Below are positions 26,216-35,220 of a stretch of 46,594 bases of DNA, piece after piece (position 1 is the stretch's first letter; every line of letters starts with the position of its first letter). The stretch comes from Pseudoprimorskyibacter sp. (GTDB lineage: Bacteria > Pseudomonadota > Alphaproteobacteria > Rhodobacterales > Rhodobacteraceae). The stretch spans positions 1 to 46,594 of the forward strand of contig JAQXDR010000017.1 of the NCBI GenBank assembly GCA_029251265.1. Reading direction: 5' to 3'. Both the position numbers and the translations under genes were made by a program. Under the pieces are notes generated by a model. That model did not search any database, had not been told where the DNA came from, and was given only the letters and a program-made list of their open reading frames with translations.

Positions 26216-27328
26216 TTAGCCGTCTTCTCTGATGTAAGTCTCATAGGCCTGTGTCAGACGAGACGTCGCAATCGTATTCAGCTCATAAATCGTCTGACAT
26301 TTTGATGTGTCAGCAAAATCAATCATAATGATATTGGGAAAAAAAGCACGCATCCGGTGCCCTGCTTCGTGATTGCCAACATATGCAATTTCAGCAGCGT
26401 CCAATTGATGGCTTATCGACGTCTCCAGCCCGTTTTTCCATAAGTCCCGCATGCGTTTCACGCCGGAATTTCTCCACATATTGGCATTGCGCACACGGAT
26501 GCTGGACGTCGTGCCAGTCGATGTCCAGTACATCATACCCAGCACATTGCGCACATTTTCAGAGTCACTGTTCGCCATTTTGGCCATCAGCTTTTTTTGC
26601 CTTTTCTCGTTTTCAGCCATCTTCATGTTATTGGTGGCCCAGACACGCCAAGTCTTTGTGCCACCCTTTCCGAAATACTGAAGCCCCGGGTATCCTGCCT
26701 CATAGGGTTTCACACCGTTTTTTCCCTTGAGGTTGCGAAACCCCAAGATGCCATCGCGGTGACCGAGAGCCGCAACCTCTTGCAAACCGCTTTCCGAAAA
26801 AACACAAACGACCTTACCGCCCAATTCGTCCAAGGACAGATCCCCGAATTCCTGACCGTCCGCCGCCTTGTAGATCGTATTGCCCAGAATTGACGTACAA
26901 TATTGGGCGATCAGATCCCAATTCTTGCATTTGTCAAACTTGAGGATCAGGAATTCGCCGGTTGCGCTGACAAACGTCTTGGCCTGTTCCAGCATGGTCG
27001 ACAGTTTCTCGCCGGTTGTGCCGTACTTCATCGAAGTGCTGTATTTGATATCATGGGCGGCATTGGTATGGCTGCTGTGCGCCGTTATCTTATGGGATTT
27101 ATGCGCACCACCATGATAGCCTTTCAGCGACATACCGTCTGCCTTGTTGCCTTCGGCAAGGATGCGCAGATCAAAAAACCGCACGCCGGCGGCAGCCTGC
27201 TGACTGATATTTAAATCCTGTGTCTGGGCACTTGAAGAGCCTGACGTGATTGAGGCGTCATGGCTTCCGGCAAAAACAATCGATGAAATTCGTCGTCCTG
27301 CACCCAAATTTCTGTAACGAATAGTCAT
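26216..27328 (-). CDS. PI-PLC X-domain-like phospholipase, candidate T6SS effector
   Basis: The 370-residue protein resembles the phosphatidylinositol-specific phospholipase C X domain. FAGSHDASI supplies the first catalytic His (His23); GVRFFDLRI supplies the Asp/Arg pair (Asp53, Arg55) with the same two-residue spacing as in Bacillus PI-PLC; YHGG supplies the second His (His72). A late IIMIDFAD strand fits the barrel end. There is no signal peptide or membrane segment, as expected for a cytoplasmic T6SS cargo. A strong GGAGG ribosome site precedes the ATG. It lies between the T6SS kinase and tssA on the same strand, with no neighbour resembling an immunity gene. Effector status is inferred from position and enzyme type. 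Confidence 0.75.
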   Translation of the reverse strand: MTIRYRNLGAGRRISSIVFAGSHDASITSGSSSAQTQDLNISQQAAAGVRFFDLRILAEGNKADGMSLKGYHGGAHKSHKITAHSSHTNAAHDIKYSTSMKYGTTGEKLSTMLEQAKTFVSATGEFLILKFDKCKNWDLIAQYCTSILGNTIYKAADGQEFGDLSLDELGGKVVCVFSESGLQEVAALGHRDGILGFRNLKGKNGVKPYEAGYPGLQYFGKGGTKTWRVWATNNMKMAENEKRQKKLMAKMANSDSENVRNVLGMMYWTSTGTTSSIRVRNANMWRNSGVKRMRDLWKNGLETSISHQLDAAEIAYVGNHEAGHRMRAFFPNIIMIDFADTSKCQTIYELNTIATSRLTQAYETYIREDG

Positions 27329-27637
27329 ACCATGCCTCCGGAAGATTGAATAAATCCCGTTTTTCGAAATAGGTTCTCTTTGAAATGAAGCTGACCCAAT
27401 TTGCTTTGCTTTTCAAGCCAGACAAATCTGACAATGCCAAAAACTATTTATAAACTAGTGACTTGACGCGAGTGAATGGCGCAAGAACACTCTAAATGGT
27501 TGTTATCAAAACATCCCAAAAGTCCCGTGCTGGGCGCGTTGGCACCACATCCCAGCCTGCCTCACCAAATCATGACCTTCTTTGTACTGTCAGGCATCAA
27601 GACCGGCACAACATGTCTGGCAAGGCGCCATATCGCC
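27329..27637. other. Intergenic region upstream of the PI-PLC-like gene
   Basis: The 309 bases between kinase and PI-PLC-like genes hold no supported ORF. The half next to the PI-PLC-like gene is AT-rich and ends in a strong ribosome site, so the effector candidate probably has its own promoter. I saw no clear terminator after the kinase stop. Confidence 0.4.
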
Positions 27638-29524
27638 CTAGTCGGCCACAACCTCCAGATAGGCCACGGCTGCGCTGACAGCCCCGTCTCGGGCGACAAC
27701 CTCTGCCATAAGGCGGGGCAGAAAATCCTGGGCCAGGGTCCCGTTGGCCAGCCCGACAGGCGCGTTCAACGGCAGGTCTGCATCCACCACAAGCACCATC
27801 TGGACCGCTGGCAGCTGACGTTCCGCAGCGCTTGGGACAAGGGCCGCGCTCAGACGGCCATCGTTGACCGCCTCAAGGTTTGTAAGCGCCACAATCTGTC
27901 CTGCTGTATTGATCAGGGCCGCCCATTGAGCCCGCGCCGATGACACCACATCCACTTGCAGCGGGGCACCAGCCCCGATGGTATGGGTCGATAGCGCAAT
28001 ACCGACCTCATCCCGCCCGCGACCCTGCAAGGCTTTGACAAAGTCCAGTACGGCACACTGGCTTTGGGTGATGCGGCGCGCGAGGATCTCGGGGCGGGCG
28101 CCAAACCGTTCTTCGTAAGAAGCAGATACACCGGGAAAACTGGTGCCACTGGTGGAATAGGCTTCGATGACCCCGCTGTTGACGCCCGTCGACACCCGCG
28201 ACATCAGCGTACAATCCCCGGTATCCAGACTGGCCAGATAACCTTCGCGTGTCTGTGTCAAAGGCGCAGGGATCCCCTGCGCGGGCTGATCCGAAACAGC
28301 AGCATCGGTCCCAAGTTCGAGTATGGGATCCAATATGCCGTTGTCATAAGCAAAATAGCCCCCTGCACCTACACCCCCAAGCACGATCAAAGTGAACAAA
28401 CCCCGTAAAAACCCGCCCGAACGCGGTGGTTTGGACGATATGGGGGTATGAGACTGCGACAGTATTGGCGGGGACGTAACGGGCTGCGTCAACCCCGGCA
28501 CCTGCAATCCGGGCGGTGATGTCATGGGCTGGGTCTGGGTGGTTTTGGTCGCCCCCTTTGCAGACACCAAAGGCGCGACCACCCCCTGCGCCCCGAAATA
28601 CTGTGGCGGGATCAGGGTGGGATCTTCGACAATGGCCTGCACATGCTCCATCGAGGTGGGCCGCTGCATTGGATCGGGTTCAAGCATATACCGCAAGATA
28701 GGCTGCAACTGCTCGGGAACGCCTGACAGATCAGGGATGGTTTCGCGGCTGCGGACCGCCTCCATGATTGTGCCGCCCATATCCAGCGGGCGCCCCTGCG
28801 CGGCAGCGGCAATCAATAGGCCCAGACTGTAGATATCCGCTGATGGTGTCACCGCCAAAGGACCAAGCTGTTCGGGAGCCACATAAGAAAATTTGCCTGC
28901 AAAACGCCCAGCCACGGTGCCTTCAGTCAAATTGTTCGACTTGGCGATGCCAAAATCAATCAAACGGGCGTTTTCCACATCTCCACCAGCCAGCATAATG
29001 TTGTCTGGCGACAGATCCCTGTGGATCACATCTGCCTTATGCGCGGCCGCCAGACCGCTGGTCAATTTGACCAGAAGGTGGCCCGCCTCTTCGGGACGAA
29101 GCGCGCCTGACGTCTCGATATGATCCTTAAGGGTGACACCCTCAATGAATTCCATAATCAGGAAATAACGTTGCAGGTCAGGATCCGGGACGTAGTTTTC
29201 AAACTGCACAATGGTTTCATGGCGCAAATCACACAGGGTCAGCGCCTCGCGCCGGAACATCAGTTCGAACTCTCCATCTCCCGACAGGTCCTGCAACACC
29301 GCCTTGATCGCCACCGGCTTGCCGGTGTGGATATGTTCGCCCTGAAAGACTTCGCCCATGCCCCCGGGCTTCAGACGCTTGAGAATGCGATAATTGTTAT
29401 TGATCGTAGTCCCGATTTCGAGCGCGGCGGCGGCCCCACTGGGTGTAGAGGCCTGCGGCTGGATTGGGCGGATGACAGTCCTGTCATCATCGCCGTCCGG
29501 CGTCTCATATCCCGATTTGGTCAT
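27638..29524 (-). CDS. ppkA: T6SS Ser/Thr protein kinase, PpkA-like, membrane-anchored
   Basis: The 628-residue protein has a Hanks-type kinase domain (about 45-315) with a complete active site: Gly-loop LKPGGMGEVF (51-60), Lys74, HRDLSPDN (Asp170, Asn175), DFG (Asp190) and APE. A Pro/Thr/Gln-rich linker follows, then one membrane segment (about 375-395, FTLIVLGGVGAGGYFAYD) and a periplasmic domain of about 230 residues with three cysteines. In T6SS such kinases phosphorylate partners bound by Fha and are opposed by the PP2C phosphatase. Residues 15-20 (RTVIRP) match the TssL motif and may be an autophosphorylation site. Confidence 0.92.
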   Translation of the reverse strand: MTKSGYETPDGDDDRTVIRPIQPQASTPSGAAAALEIGTTINNNYRILKRLKPGGMGEVFQGEHIHTGKPVAIKAVLQDLSGDGEFELMFRREALTLCDLRHETIVQFENYVPDPDLQRYFLIMEFIEGVTLKDHIETSGALRPEEAGHLLVKLTSGLAAAHKADVIHRDLSPDNIMLAGGDVENARLIDFGIAKSNNLTEGTVAGRFAGKFSYVAPEQLGPLAVTPSADIYSLGLLIAAAAQGRPLDMGGTIMEAVRSRETIPDLSGVPEQLQPILRYMLEPDPMQRPTSMEHVQAIVEDPTLIPPQYFGAQGVVAPLVSAKGATKTTQTQPMTSPPGLQVPGLTQPVTSPPILSQSHTPISSKPPRSGGFLRGLFTLIVLGGVGAGGYFAYDNGILDPILELGTDAAVSDQPAQGIPAPLTQTREGYLASLDTGDCTLMSRVSTGVNSGVIEAYSTSGTSFPGVSASYEERFGARPEILARRITQSQCAVLDFVKALQGRGRDEVGIALSTHTIGAGAPLQVDVVSSARAQWAALINTAGQIVALTNLEAVNDGRLSAALVPSAAERQLPAVQMVLVVDADLPLNAPVGLANGTLAQDFLPRLMAEVVARDGAVSAAVAYLEVVAD

Positions 29525-29635
29525 CTTGTACCCCTGGCACCAAAACCTGCCCTTATGTTTATGTCACCGATTTCGACGTGTTCCAACTGTGCGCTGTATC
29601 TCTTGAAGATTGCGCACGCCCACGGCGCCAGCCCG

Positions 29636-30829
29636 TCAGGCATTGTGCTGATTATACATGTTTCGCGCTTCCATTTTGGGCGCAAATCCATTTTGCAGCG
29701 ACGCCTGAATCAAAGGATCCCACACCAACGGTACATTTGACAGCGGGGCCAACAAGACATCCGTTCCCGTTTTTTCCGCAGCACGCCGCAGTTGTGTGGC
29801 CATACGCGGACTGGCCCCCACAAGCCACAGCTGACCCGCGACCTGCGCACATCCCAAATCCTCAGCGCGATGCTCAAAACCACGATAGGGTGCAATCAGC
29901 AAGGTGCCCGCAGATGCCTGTTCCACAATCCGCTGCTCCATCTCGATCAACAAGGCATCCTCACGCAAAGGACGATAAAAGTAGATCACGTCGTAAGTGT
30001 CATAATTGTCAAATTCCAGCGCATCTCCGGCGATGACCTGACAGCTGTCATCCCGCAAAGCCCGCAGGATAGACTGCGCCAGCTGAACATAACCGGCATC
30101 GAATTCCAACCCATCGCAATAGTCGAAAAAGGGCGCAGCCGACATCAGCTTGATCCCCGCGCCGCAGCCGACATCCAAAAACCGGGTGTCATCGTGTTTT
30201 TGCATCGCCATCAGACAGCGTTTGGCAGCATGCACGGATCGCAAGAACAGGCTTTGCGCAAGCGGGATATCGGCAAACCCGCCGTTGTCCAGAACCTCTT
30301 GGCTCTGGGTCAGCTGGTTTAACAGACCGTGGATCTGGTCAAACAGGACATCACTGACAAGTTCACGGGTTTCTGCCGTGGAGGGAAGCTTGGAGAGAGG
30401 CTCGATCAGGGGGCGACGTTTGCCGTCTGTTTGCGGGCGCAACATGGTTTCCACGGCAGCCCAGTTGTTCAGATCCAGACGCATGTGGTGCAGCCGTTGG
30501 GTCAATTGCGTCCAGGCATGTGTCTGCGCCAGAACACGCTCGGGATCTCCTGCAGCGGCGGCGGCATCCCCGGCCCGTAATCGGCCTGCTTCGCTCAGCA
30601 CGCGAAAACCGTTATGCACCATCTGGCGGGTTTGCAACAAAAGATGGCCAAGCCTGCCGGGGTGTTTATCCGCCCCAGACTGCAGTACATTCGCCATCTC
30701 GGCCACCAGATTTCGAAGACCGTGCATCTGGTCATCAACCCGCTGCGCCAGCCGGGCTGCCCCCGGTGCAGATTGGACAAGATCATGGCTGGCAAAGTCA
30801 TGACGGGCAATATGTGATGGAACCAGCAT
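29636..30829 (-). CDS. Class I SAM-dependent methyltransferase-like protein
   Basis: The 397-residue protein has a helical N-terminal half of unknown function and a C-terminal Rossmann methyltransferase domain. Motif I is FLDVGCGAGIKLMSA (about 230-245 from this start), followed by an acidic strand end (GLEFD) and DVIYFYRPL as the motif IV region. The start is read as the ATG at 30829; the frame opens 40 codons further upstream. The substrate cannot be told from sequence. It is on the T6SS strand, 111 bases upstream of the kinase, so it may head the cluster transcript, but no T6SS role is established for it. Confidence 0.75.
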   Translation of the reverse strand: MLVPSHIARHDFASHDLVQSAPGAARLAQRVDDQMHGLRNLVAEMANVLQSGADKHPGRLGHLLLQTRQMVHNGFRVLSEAGRLRAGDAAAAAGDPERVLAQTHAWTQLTQRLHHMRLDLNNWAAVETMLRPQTDGKRRPLIEPLSKLPSTAETRELVSDVLFDQIHGLLNQLTQSQEVLDNGGFADIPLAQSLFLRSVHAAKRCLMAMQKHDDTRFLDVGCGAGIKLMSAAPFFDYCDGLEFDAGYVQLAQSILRALRDDSCQVIAGDALEFDNYDTYDVIYFYRPLREDALLIEMEQRIVEQASAGTLLIAPYRGFEHRAEDLGCAQVAGQLWLVGASPRMATQLRRAAEKTGTDVLLAPLSNVPLVWDPLIQASLQNGFAPKMEARNMYNQHNA

Positions 30830-31237
30830 GGCATAGCTTTCTGTCTGTTCATTGGCGCAAGGCCCCGAGCCTGCCTTACAAAACATTCTCTCGAGGCCCA
30901 GGCATAGGACATGGCGCACCAAGCGGCACCTTCCATCCAAAGGATGCATTCATCACACATCGACAGCGGCGGCACATATCTCTGCCCACGTATCTCTGCC
31001 ATGGGTATCAGAAAGTTCTGCGCAAACATAGGATGAAGCGGAACCACGGGGTTTTTACACTTCAACAGAACCCCTTACAGGGGATCCACGCCACCACCGA
31101 TTTCCAGGCTGGGATGACATAAACAACCAACCGGACGCAGATTTTTGTCGCACAATCCAAATACGTAACAATTGTAGTTGCATTAAAAGCATGGCGACAT
31201 ATGTTGCATGTCCTTCACACCACATCATGGAGATCAC
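30830..31237. other. Divergent intergenic region with a weak palindrome
   Basis: The 408 bases between the methyltransferase-like gene and the COG0523 GTPase gene show no convincing ORF. The part next to the GTPase gene is AT-rich. It includes an imperfect palindrome at 31165-31181 (GTAAC outer half, GTTGC opposite half) at a position suited to an operator. Zinc regulator Zur controls many COG0523 genes, but I cannot confirm a Zur site. Confidence 0.35.
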
Positions 31238-32452
31238 ATGTCTGACACACGCCTTCCCGTCACGGTCCTTTCCGGATTTCTTGGAGCAGGGAAAACAACC
31301 CTTCTGAACCGGGTTCTGAACAATCGCGAAGGACGCCGTGTCGCGGTCATCGTCAACGACATGTCCGAAGTGAATATCGATGCAGATCTGGTACGGGCGG
31401 ATACCGAACTCAGCCGTACAGATGAAACACTGGTTGAGATGTCAAACGGCTGTATCTGTTGCACGCTGCGTGATGACCTTCTTGATGAAGTGCGCAAGTT
31501 GGCCGGTGAAGGACGGTTTGATTATCTGCTGATCGAATCCACCGGGATATCAGAACCCCTGCCCGTCGCTGCAACCTTTGATTTCCGTGATGAATTCGGC
31601 GACAGCCTGTCTGATGTGGCCCGGCTCGACACGATGGTCACCGTGGTTGATGCGGTAAACCTGTTGAACGACTTTTCCTCGCATGATTTTCTTCATGAAC
31701 GGGGCGAGACCATGGGCGAAGAAGACGAACGCACCCTCGTGCACCTGCTGACAGACCAGATCGAATTTGCAGATGTGGTGATCCTGAACAAGGTCGGTGA
31801 TGCAGGCGCCGACAAGGTAGATGCCGCCCGCAAAATCATTCGCAGTCTGAATGCAGACGCCGAGATCATAGAAACCAATCAATCTGCTGTTGCGGCAGAG
31901 AAGATCCTGGACACAGGGTTGTTTGATTTCGAGCAGGCACACGAGCATCCGATGTGGGCAAAAGAACTGTATGGGTTTGCCGACCACGTGCCCGAAACTG
32001 AAGAATATGGGGTGAAGTCGTATGTTTACCGCGCACGTCAGCCCTTTATTCCTGAAAAAATTCTTGCCGTCCTGAACGGCGATATGCCCGGAGTGATCCG
32101 TGCAAAAGGACATTTCTGGATCGCCACACGGCCGGAATGGGTGGCCGAATTTTCGCTGGCCGGGGCCCTGTCAAGCGTCAAACCCATCGGAACATGGTGG
32201 GCCAACGTGCCAAAAGAACGTTGGCCTGAACACGCATCTGCAACCGCCTATATCAAGGAACACTGGTCAGAGCCTTGGGGCGACCGCCGGCAAGAGCTTG
32301 TCTTTATCGGGGCCGACATCGACTGGCCTGCCTTGAAATCATTGCTGGATGGCTGCCTCGTGCCGGCTGTGCTGGCACCCGGCCCAGACATCCTGCCGCT
32401 CGATCTACCTGACCCCTTCCCCGGCTGGCGCCGCGTTGAGGATGCCGCATGA
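31238..32452 (+). CDS. COG0523 (CobW/ZigA-type) GTP-binding metallochaperone
   Basis: The 404-residue protein has Walker [10 protein letters not shown], the metal-binding CICC motif in [13 protein letters not shown], an ESTGISEP segment, and a CobW C-terminal domain. The G4-like motif reads NKVG, where most members have NKxD. Members with this layout act as GTP-dependent metal chaperones, often for zinc under shortage. The ATG at 31238 has GGAG upstream; one ten codons earlier lacks this. Its stop overlaps the next start (ATGA), and the partner is DUF1826, a known pairing. Zinc-related function is inferred from family and pairing. Confidence 0.88.
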   Translation: MSDTRLPVTVLSGFLGAGKTTLLNRVLNNREGRRVAVIVNDMSEVNIDADLVRADTELSRTDETLVEMSNGCICCTLRDDLLDEVRKLAGEGRFDYLLIESTGISEPLPVAATFDFRDEFGDSLSDVARLDTMVTVVDAVNLLNDFSSHDFLHERGETMGEEDERTLVHLLTDQIEFADVVILNKVGDAGADKVDAARKIIRSLNADAEIIETNQSAVAAEKILDTGLFDFEQAHEHPMWAKELYGFADHVPETEEYGVKSYVYRARQPFIPEKILAVLNGDMPGVIRAKGHFWIATRPEWVAEFSLAGALSSVKPIGTWWANVPKERWPEHASATAYIKEHWSEPWGDRRQELVFIGADIDWPALKSLLDGCLVPAVLAPGPDILPLDLPDPFPGWRRVEDAA

Positions 32453-33090
32453 ATAGTATGACACAGACGGTCAGAAGTGCGGACATTGGCGTTGATCTGG
32501 TCGAGGATCCGTCCGCCCTTCGCGTGTTTGTGACCCCTGAATGTGCGGCGACGGTCTGGCACCGACACACCCCGCCCGAGGTGCAAACATGGCTCGATGG
32601 CGTTCTCCCAGATGCCTTGCCCAAGTGTCGGGAGATCCTGCCACCGCAAGAGATCGCAGACATGCTGTTGCAGCTTTTTGACACCAACGGGCTACCTATT
32701 GGGCCAGAACGTGATTGGCTTTTGAACGATATTGTCAGCCTGGCTGATGTGTTCTCGGACCTGATGCGCGCCAAATTCTTGCGACTGCGGCTGGATGTTG
32801 TCACAACAAACGCCTGCCGCAAGTTCCACGTTGATGCCCTTAGCGCGCGTCTGGTCTGCACCTATCGCGGCACTGGCACACAATACGGTCTGTCAGCTGG
32901 CAACGGTGATCCGGCGCAGGTTTTCACGGTTGGCACCGGTGCTCCAATTCTCTTGCGCGGAACACATTGGCCCGCGCAGCCACCGTCAGGACTGTTGCAC
33001 CGCTCCCCCCCCATCGAAGGCTCGGGCGAGACCAGACTGGTCCTTGTGCTCGACCCCATACCCGATCCAGACGCAGTGCCAGAGTGCTAA
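32449..33090 (+). CDS. DUF1826 family protein
   Basis: The 213-residue protein fits the DUF1826 pattern: [14 protein letters not shown] in the first third, then [34 protein letters not shown], and a C-terminal [20 protein letters not shown]. The conserved Cys/His residues ([13 protein letters not shown]) suggest metal binding. DUF1826 genes recur next to COG0523 GTPases, and here the start overlaps the GTPase stop by four bases. A role in zinc or other metal supply is inferred; no enzymatic activity is known to me. Confidence 0.85.
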   Translation: MNSMTQTVRSADIGVDLVEDPSALRVFVTPECAATVWHRHTPPEVQTWLDGVLPDALPKCREILPPQEIADMLLQLFDTNGLPIGPERDWLLNDIVSLADVFSDLMRAKFLRLRLDVVTTNACRKFHVDALSARLVCTYRGTGTQYGLSAGNGDPAQVFTVGTGAPILLRGTHWPAQPPSGLLHRSPPIEGSGETRLVLVLDPIPDPDAVPEC

Positions 33091-33345
33091 AGCAGAAGGC
33101 GCGTCTTCACGTCTGAACGTGCCTCCTGTTCCTCTGATCACCAGAGTGACGGGAAAGAACACACCCTTTCAAAATCTGTTTCCAACACGCGGATATGGTG
33201 TAAAGGTCATCACATCCATAGTGTCTGCCGACTCGCAGATTTATGCGACGCATTACAGTCTGCATTTACATACCACCGCATCCACCCTTTATGGGTAATA
33301 GCTTATTTTGTGGTATTTTGGATAATTAGCACATAATATGCCACT

Positions 33346-33717
33346 ATGGCAGACCATGCTCCATTTCCGGATCATCACCCGGGCACAGCCCCTGACCCGA
33401 TGCGACTGCGGCGCAGGGATTCATCGCGAAACATGGACCGTTACTACTACATAGCGGTGCAACGCGACCTCTTTGGTGGGGCGTCTGTCATCCGCGAATG
33501 GGGCCGCGCGGGACATGCAGGGCAGGTATGCTGCACATATTTCGCGGACGAAGCCAAGGCCGTAACGGCCCTGACCGAGGTTGCCGCGGCAAAGGTAAAA
33601 AGGGGCTATCTTTTGCCCTGTGGTCTGACAAATCCCGCATCCGCCAAGGCCTCGGCATCCAGATCACGCAAGCTCTCCAGCCCGAACACCGTCAAAAACC
33701 GCTCTGTCGTGACATAG
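33346..33717 (+). CDS. WGR-domain protein
   Basis: The 123-residue protein contains a WGR domain: RYYYIAVQRDLFGGASVIREWGRAGHAGQ (about 32-60), then FADEAKAVTALTEVAAAKVKRGY. WGR domains bind nucleic acid in PARP-type and repair-linked proteins. The residues after KRGYLL overlap scpB on the opposite strand by 112 bases and are probably a low-complexity tail. No clear ribosome site is seen; a later ATG at 33433, just before the domain, is an alternative. It converges with scpB and DUF1403, a grouping I recall from alphaproteobacterial plasmids. Confidence 0.75.
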   Translation: MADHAPFPDHHPGTAPDPMRLRRRDSSRNMDRYYYIAVQRDLFGGASVIREWGRAGHAGQVCCTYFADEAKAVTALTEVAAAKVKRGYLLPCGLTNPASAKASASRSRKLSSPNTVKNRSVVT

Positions 33718-34187
33718 GTAAAGGCCGACCCGCGTTTGGGGCTTCGAGGCCCGCGACCAATCAGACCCTGTGTGGCCAGCCGCCCGATCACATCCCGGCC
33801 GATGTCCTTGTCAAAGAGGTCCCGCAACCCGTCCCGCGAAATCGGCTGGTGCAGCGCCACCGCCGCCAGCACGCCCAGTTCCATCCAGTTCAGATCCACC
33901 ACCTGATCGCCCAGATCCGCCGCCGCGCGCACTGCCTCACCATAGCCCGCGCGCGTGCGCAACAGCCACCCACCACCCACGCGCGTGACCTCGAACGCGC
34001 GGCCCTCCAGCTCTGCCGCCAGATCTTCGACCAGCAGATCGACCGACACGCCCTGCCCCACAACCCGTGCCAGTGCCTCCCGCGATACCGGCGTGGCACT
34101 GGCAAAAAGCACCGCCTCGATCCGCCGGATCCATTCCCGCCAGCGCAAATCCTGTGGCAGGTCTTCTAGCTCCCGATCCATGGTCAC
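33606..34187 (-). CDS. scpB: ScpB-like SMC-associated winged-helix protein
   Basis: The 193-residue protein matches ScpB: RRIEAVLFASATPVSREALARVVG, a second winged-helix half with MELGVLAAVALHQPISRDGLRDLFDKDIG, and GLIGRGPRSPKRGSAFTYVTTERFLTVFGL. Chromosomal ScpB works with ScpA and SMC in condensin; neither partner is encoded here. The start is read as GTG at 34187, overlapping the DUF1403 stop (GTGA); an ATG two codons later is equally possible. The plasmid copy may act in plasmid segregation or recruit the host SMC, but this is inference. Confidence 0.85.
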   Translation of the reverse strand: MTMDRELEDLPQDLRWREWIRRIEAVLFASATPVSREALARVVGQGVSVDLLVEDLAAELEGRAFEVTRVGGGWLLRTRAGYGEAVRAAADLGDQVVDLNWMELGVLAAVALHQPISRDGLRDLFDKDIGRDVIGRLATQGLIGRGPRSPKRGSAFTYVTTERFLTVFGLESLRDLDAEALADAGFVRPQGKR

Positions 34188-35062
34188 AGCCCGTAAATGC
34201 GGTAGGTGTCCCGCCCGGTCATCTCGCGCACAGCCCCCAGATCGATCAACCGCTCACAGAGCCGCCGCGCTGCGCGGGGGCTCATCAGATGGGTCAACTC
34301 CCATGGGGCCACGGCATCGCGGGTTAGAAACATCCCAACGGCCGCATCCGCCTGTTTGCCGCGTAACTGTCCCGCAACAGCGCGCAGATACGCGGCCTTC
34401 ATGGCAAGGTCACGCGCGTCCCGATCCGCCTGCACCACAGCTTTGACCACCGCCCGATGGCAGGCCTCTGCCCGTGCGTCCCGCACATCCCGACGCGCGA
34501 GACCCAGTGCAAGCAAAGGCACCACACGCGACCAGCGCAGGGATTGCGCCAAAGCAACATCCGCCAGCATCAGCGCTGCCGCCTCTCTGCGCGGATGTTG
34601 CATCAGAACGTGTCTCAACACCGCAGCCCCTCGTGCCACCGGGTCCCCTGTTCCCGCATCCAACGCCTCGGCCACGGTTTCCGGCGCCAGTCCGCAACAG
34701 GGCGCCAGATGCGCCACGGTCAGGGGCCGCGTCACCAACCGAGCCCACGCCTGACCCAAAGCACCCGCCGGACCATGCAGGTCCCCGGGCCGTGTCAGAT
34801 GTAACTCGTCGCGCACCTCTGCCATCCGTTCCGTCCGCCCGATAAAGCCCGACACCGCCGCTGCCGCCCGCACCGCCAGCCGCCCTCGCCACAGCGCATG
34901 GGGAACGGCCCAATGACCCATCACAAGATGCATATGTCCAAGGCTGGCTCCTGAAAAAAAGGGCGTGCCATCAGCACCTTCTGACCCACCGACCGCAATC
35001 CAGGACGGCCTCCGAGGGAGTGTACCTGAATCGTCAATGGGATCATGCAGGGTATATGTCAT
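34184..35062 (-). CDS. DUF1403 family protein
   Basis: The 292-residue protein fits DUF1403: an N-terminal PFFSGASLGHMHLVM, then LWRGRLAVRAAAAVSGFIGRTERMAEVRDELHLTRPGDLHGPAGALGQAW, and a C-terminal PRAARRLCERLIDLGAVREMTGRDTYRIYGL. That last part looks like a winged helix, so DNA binding is possible. It is Arg/Ala-rich with no membrane segment. It lies immediately upstream of scpB with overlapping stop and start, so the two are co-expressed. Family function is unknown. A divergent recombinase gene starts 158 bases away. Confidence 0.8.
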   Translation of the reverse strand: MTYTLHDPIDDSGTLPRRPSWIAVGGSEGADGTPFFSGASLGHMHLVMGHWAVPHALWRGRLAVRAAAAVSGFIGRTERMAEVRDELHLTRPGDLHGPAGALGQAWARLVTRPLTVAHLAPCCGLAPETVAEALDAGTGDPVARGAAVLRHVLMQHPRREAAALMLADVALAQSLRWSRVVPLLALGLARRDVRDARAEACHRAVVKAVVQADRDARDLAMKAAYLRAVAGQLRGKQADAAVGMFLTRDAVAPWELTHLMSPRAARRLCERLIDLGAVREMTGRDTYRIYGL

Positions 35063-35136
35063 ACCACAAGACTACTTTAATACGGCGCTTTTGAATAATT
35101 TATTAGTAATTTACCGCCGCATATTTAGGATTTAAC

Positions 35137-35169
35137 TTATGTCCAATAAGTTTGCATTATCGGACATAA
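35137..35169. repeat. loxP-like 13-7-13 inverted repeat upstream of the recombinase
   Basis: Two 13-base arms, TTATGTCCAATAA (35137-35149) and TTATCGGACATAA (35157-35169), are inverted with 12 of 13 matches around a 7-base spacer. This is the geometry of core sites of tyrosine recombinases (loxP 13-8-13, dif 11-6-11). It lies 51 bases before the recombinase start, between divergent genes. A recombination site or an operator are both possible. Confidence 0.55.
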
Positions 35170-35220
35170 CGAATATACACTCGATCACAGTCTCTGTCAT
35201 AGCGAATGTGGGGGAAAACA

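Noticed and set aside
27329-27460. Sigma-54-like promoter (TTGGCA followed by TTTG) upstream of the PI-PLC-like gene
   Set aside because: The -12 GC element is missing at the required spacing.
34184-35062. Plus-strand frames overlapping the DUF1403 gene (for example 34206-34754)
   Set aside because: They are Arg/Ser/Ala-rich shadows of the minus-strand gene in GC-rich DNA, without ribosome sites or recognisable domains.
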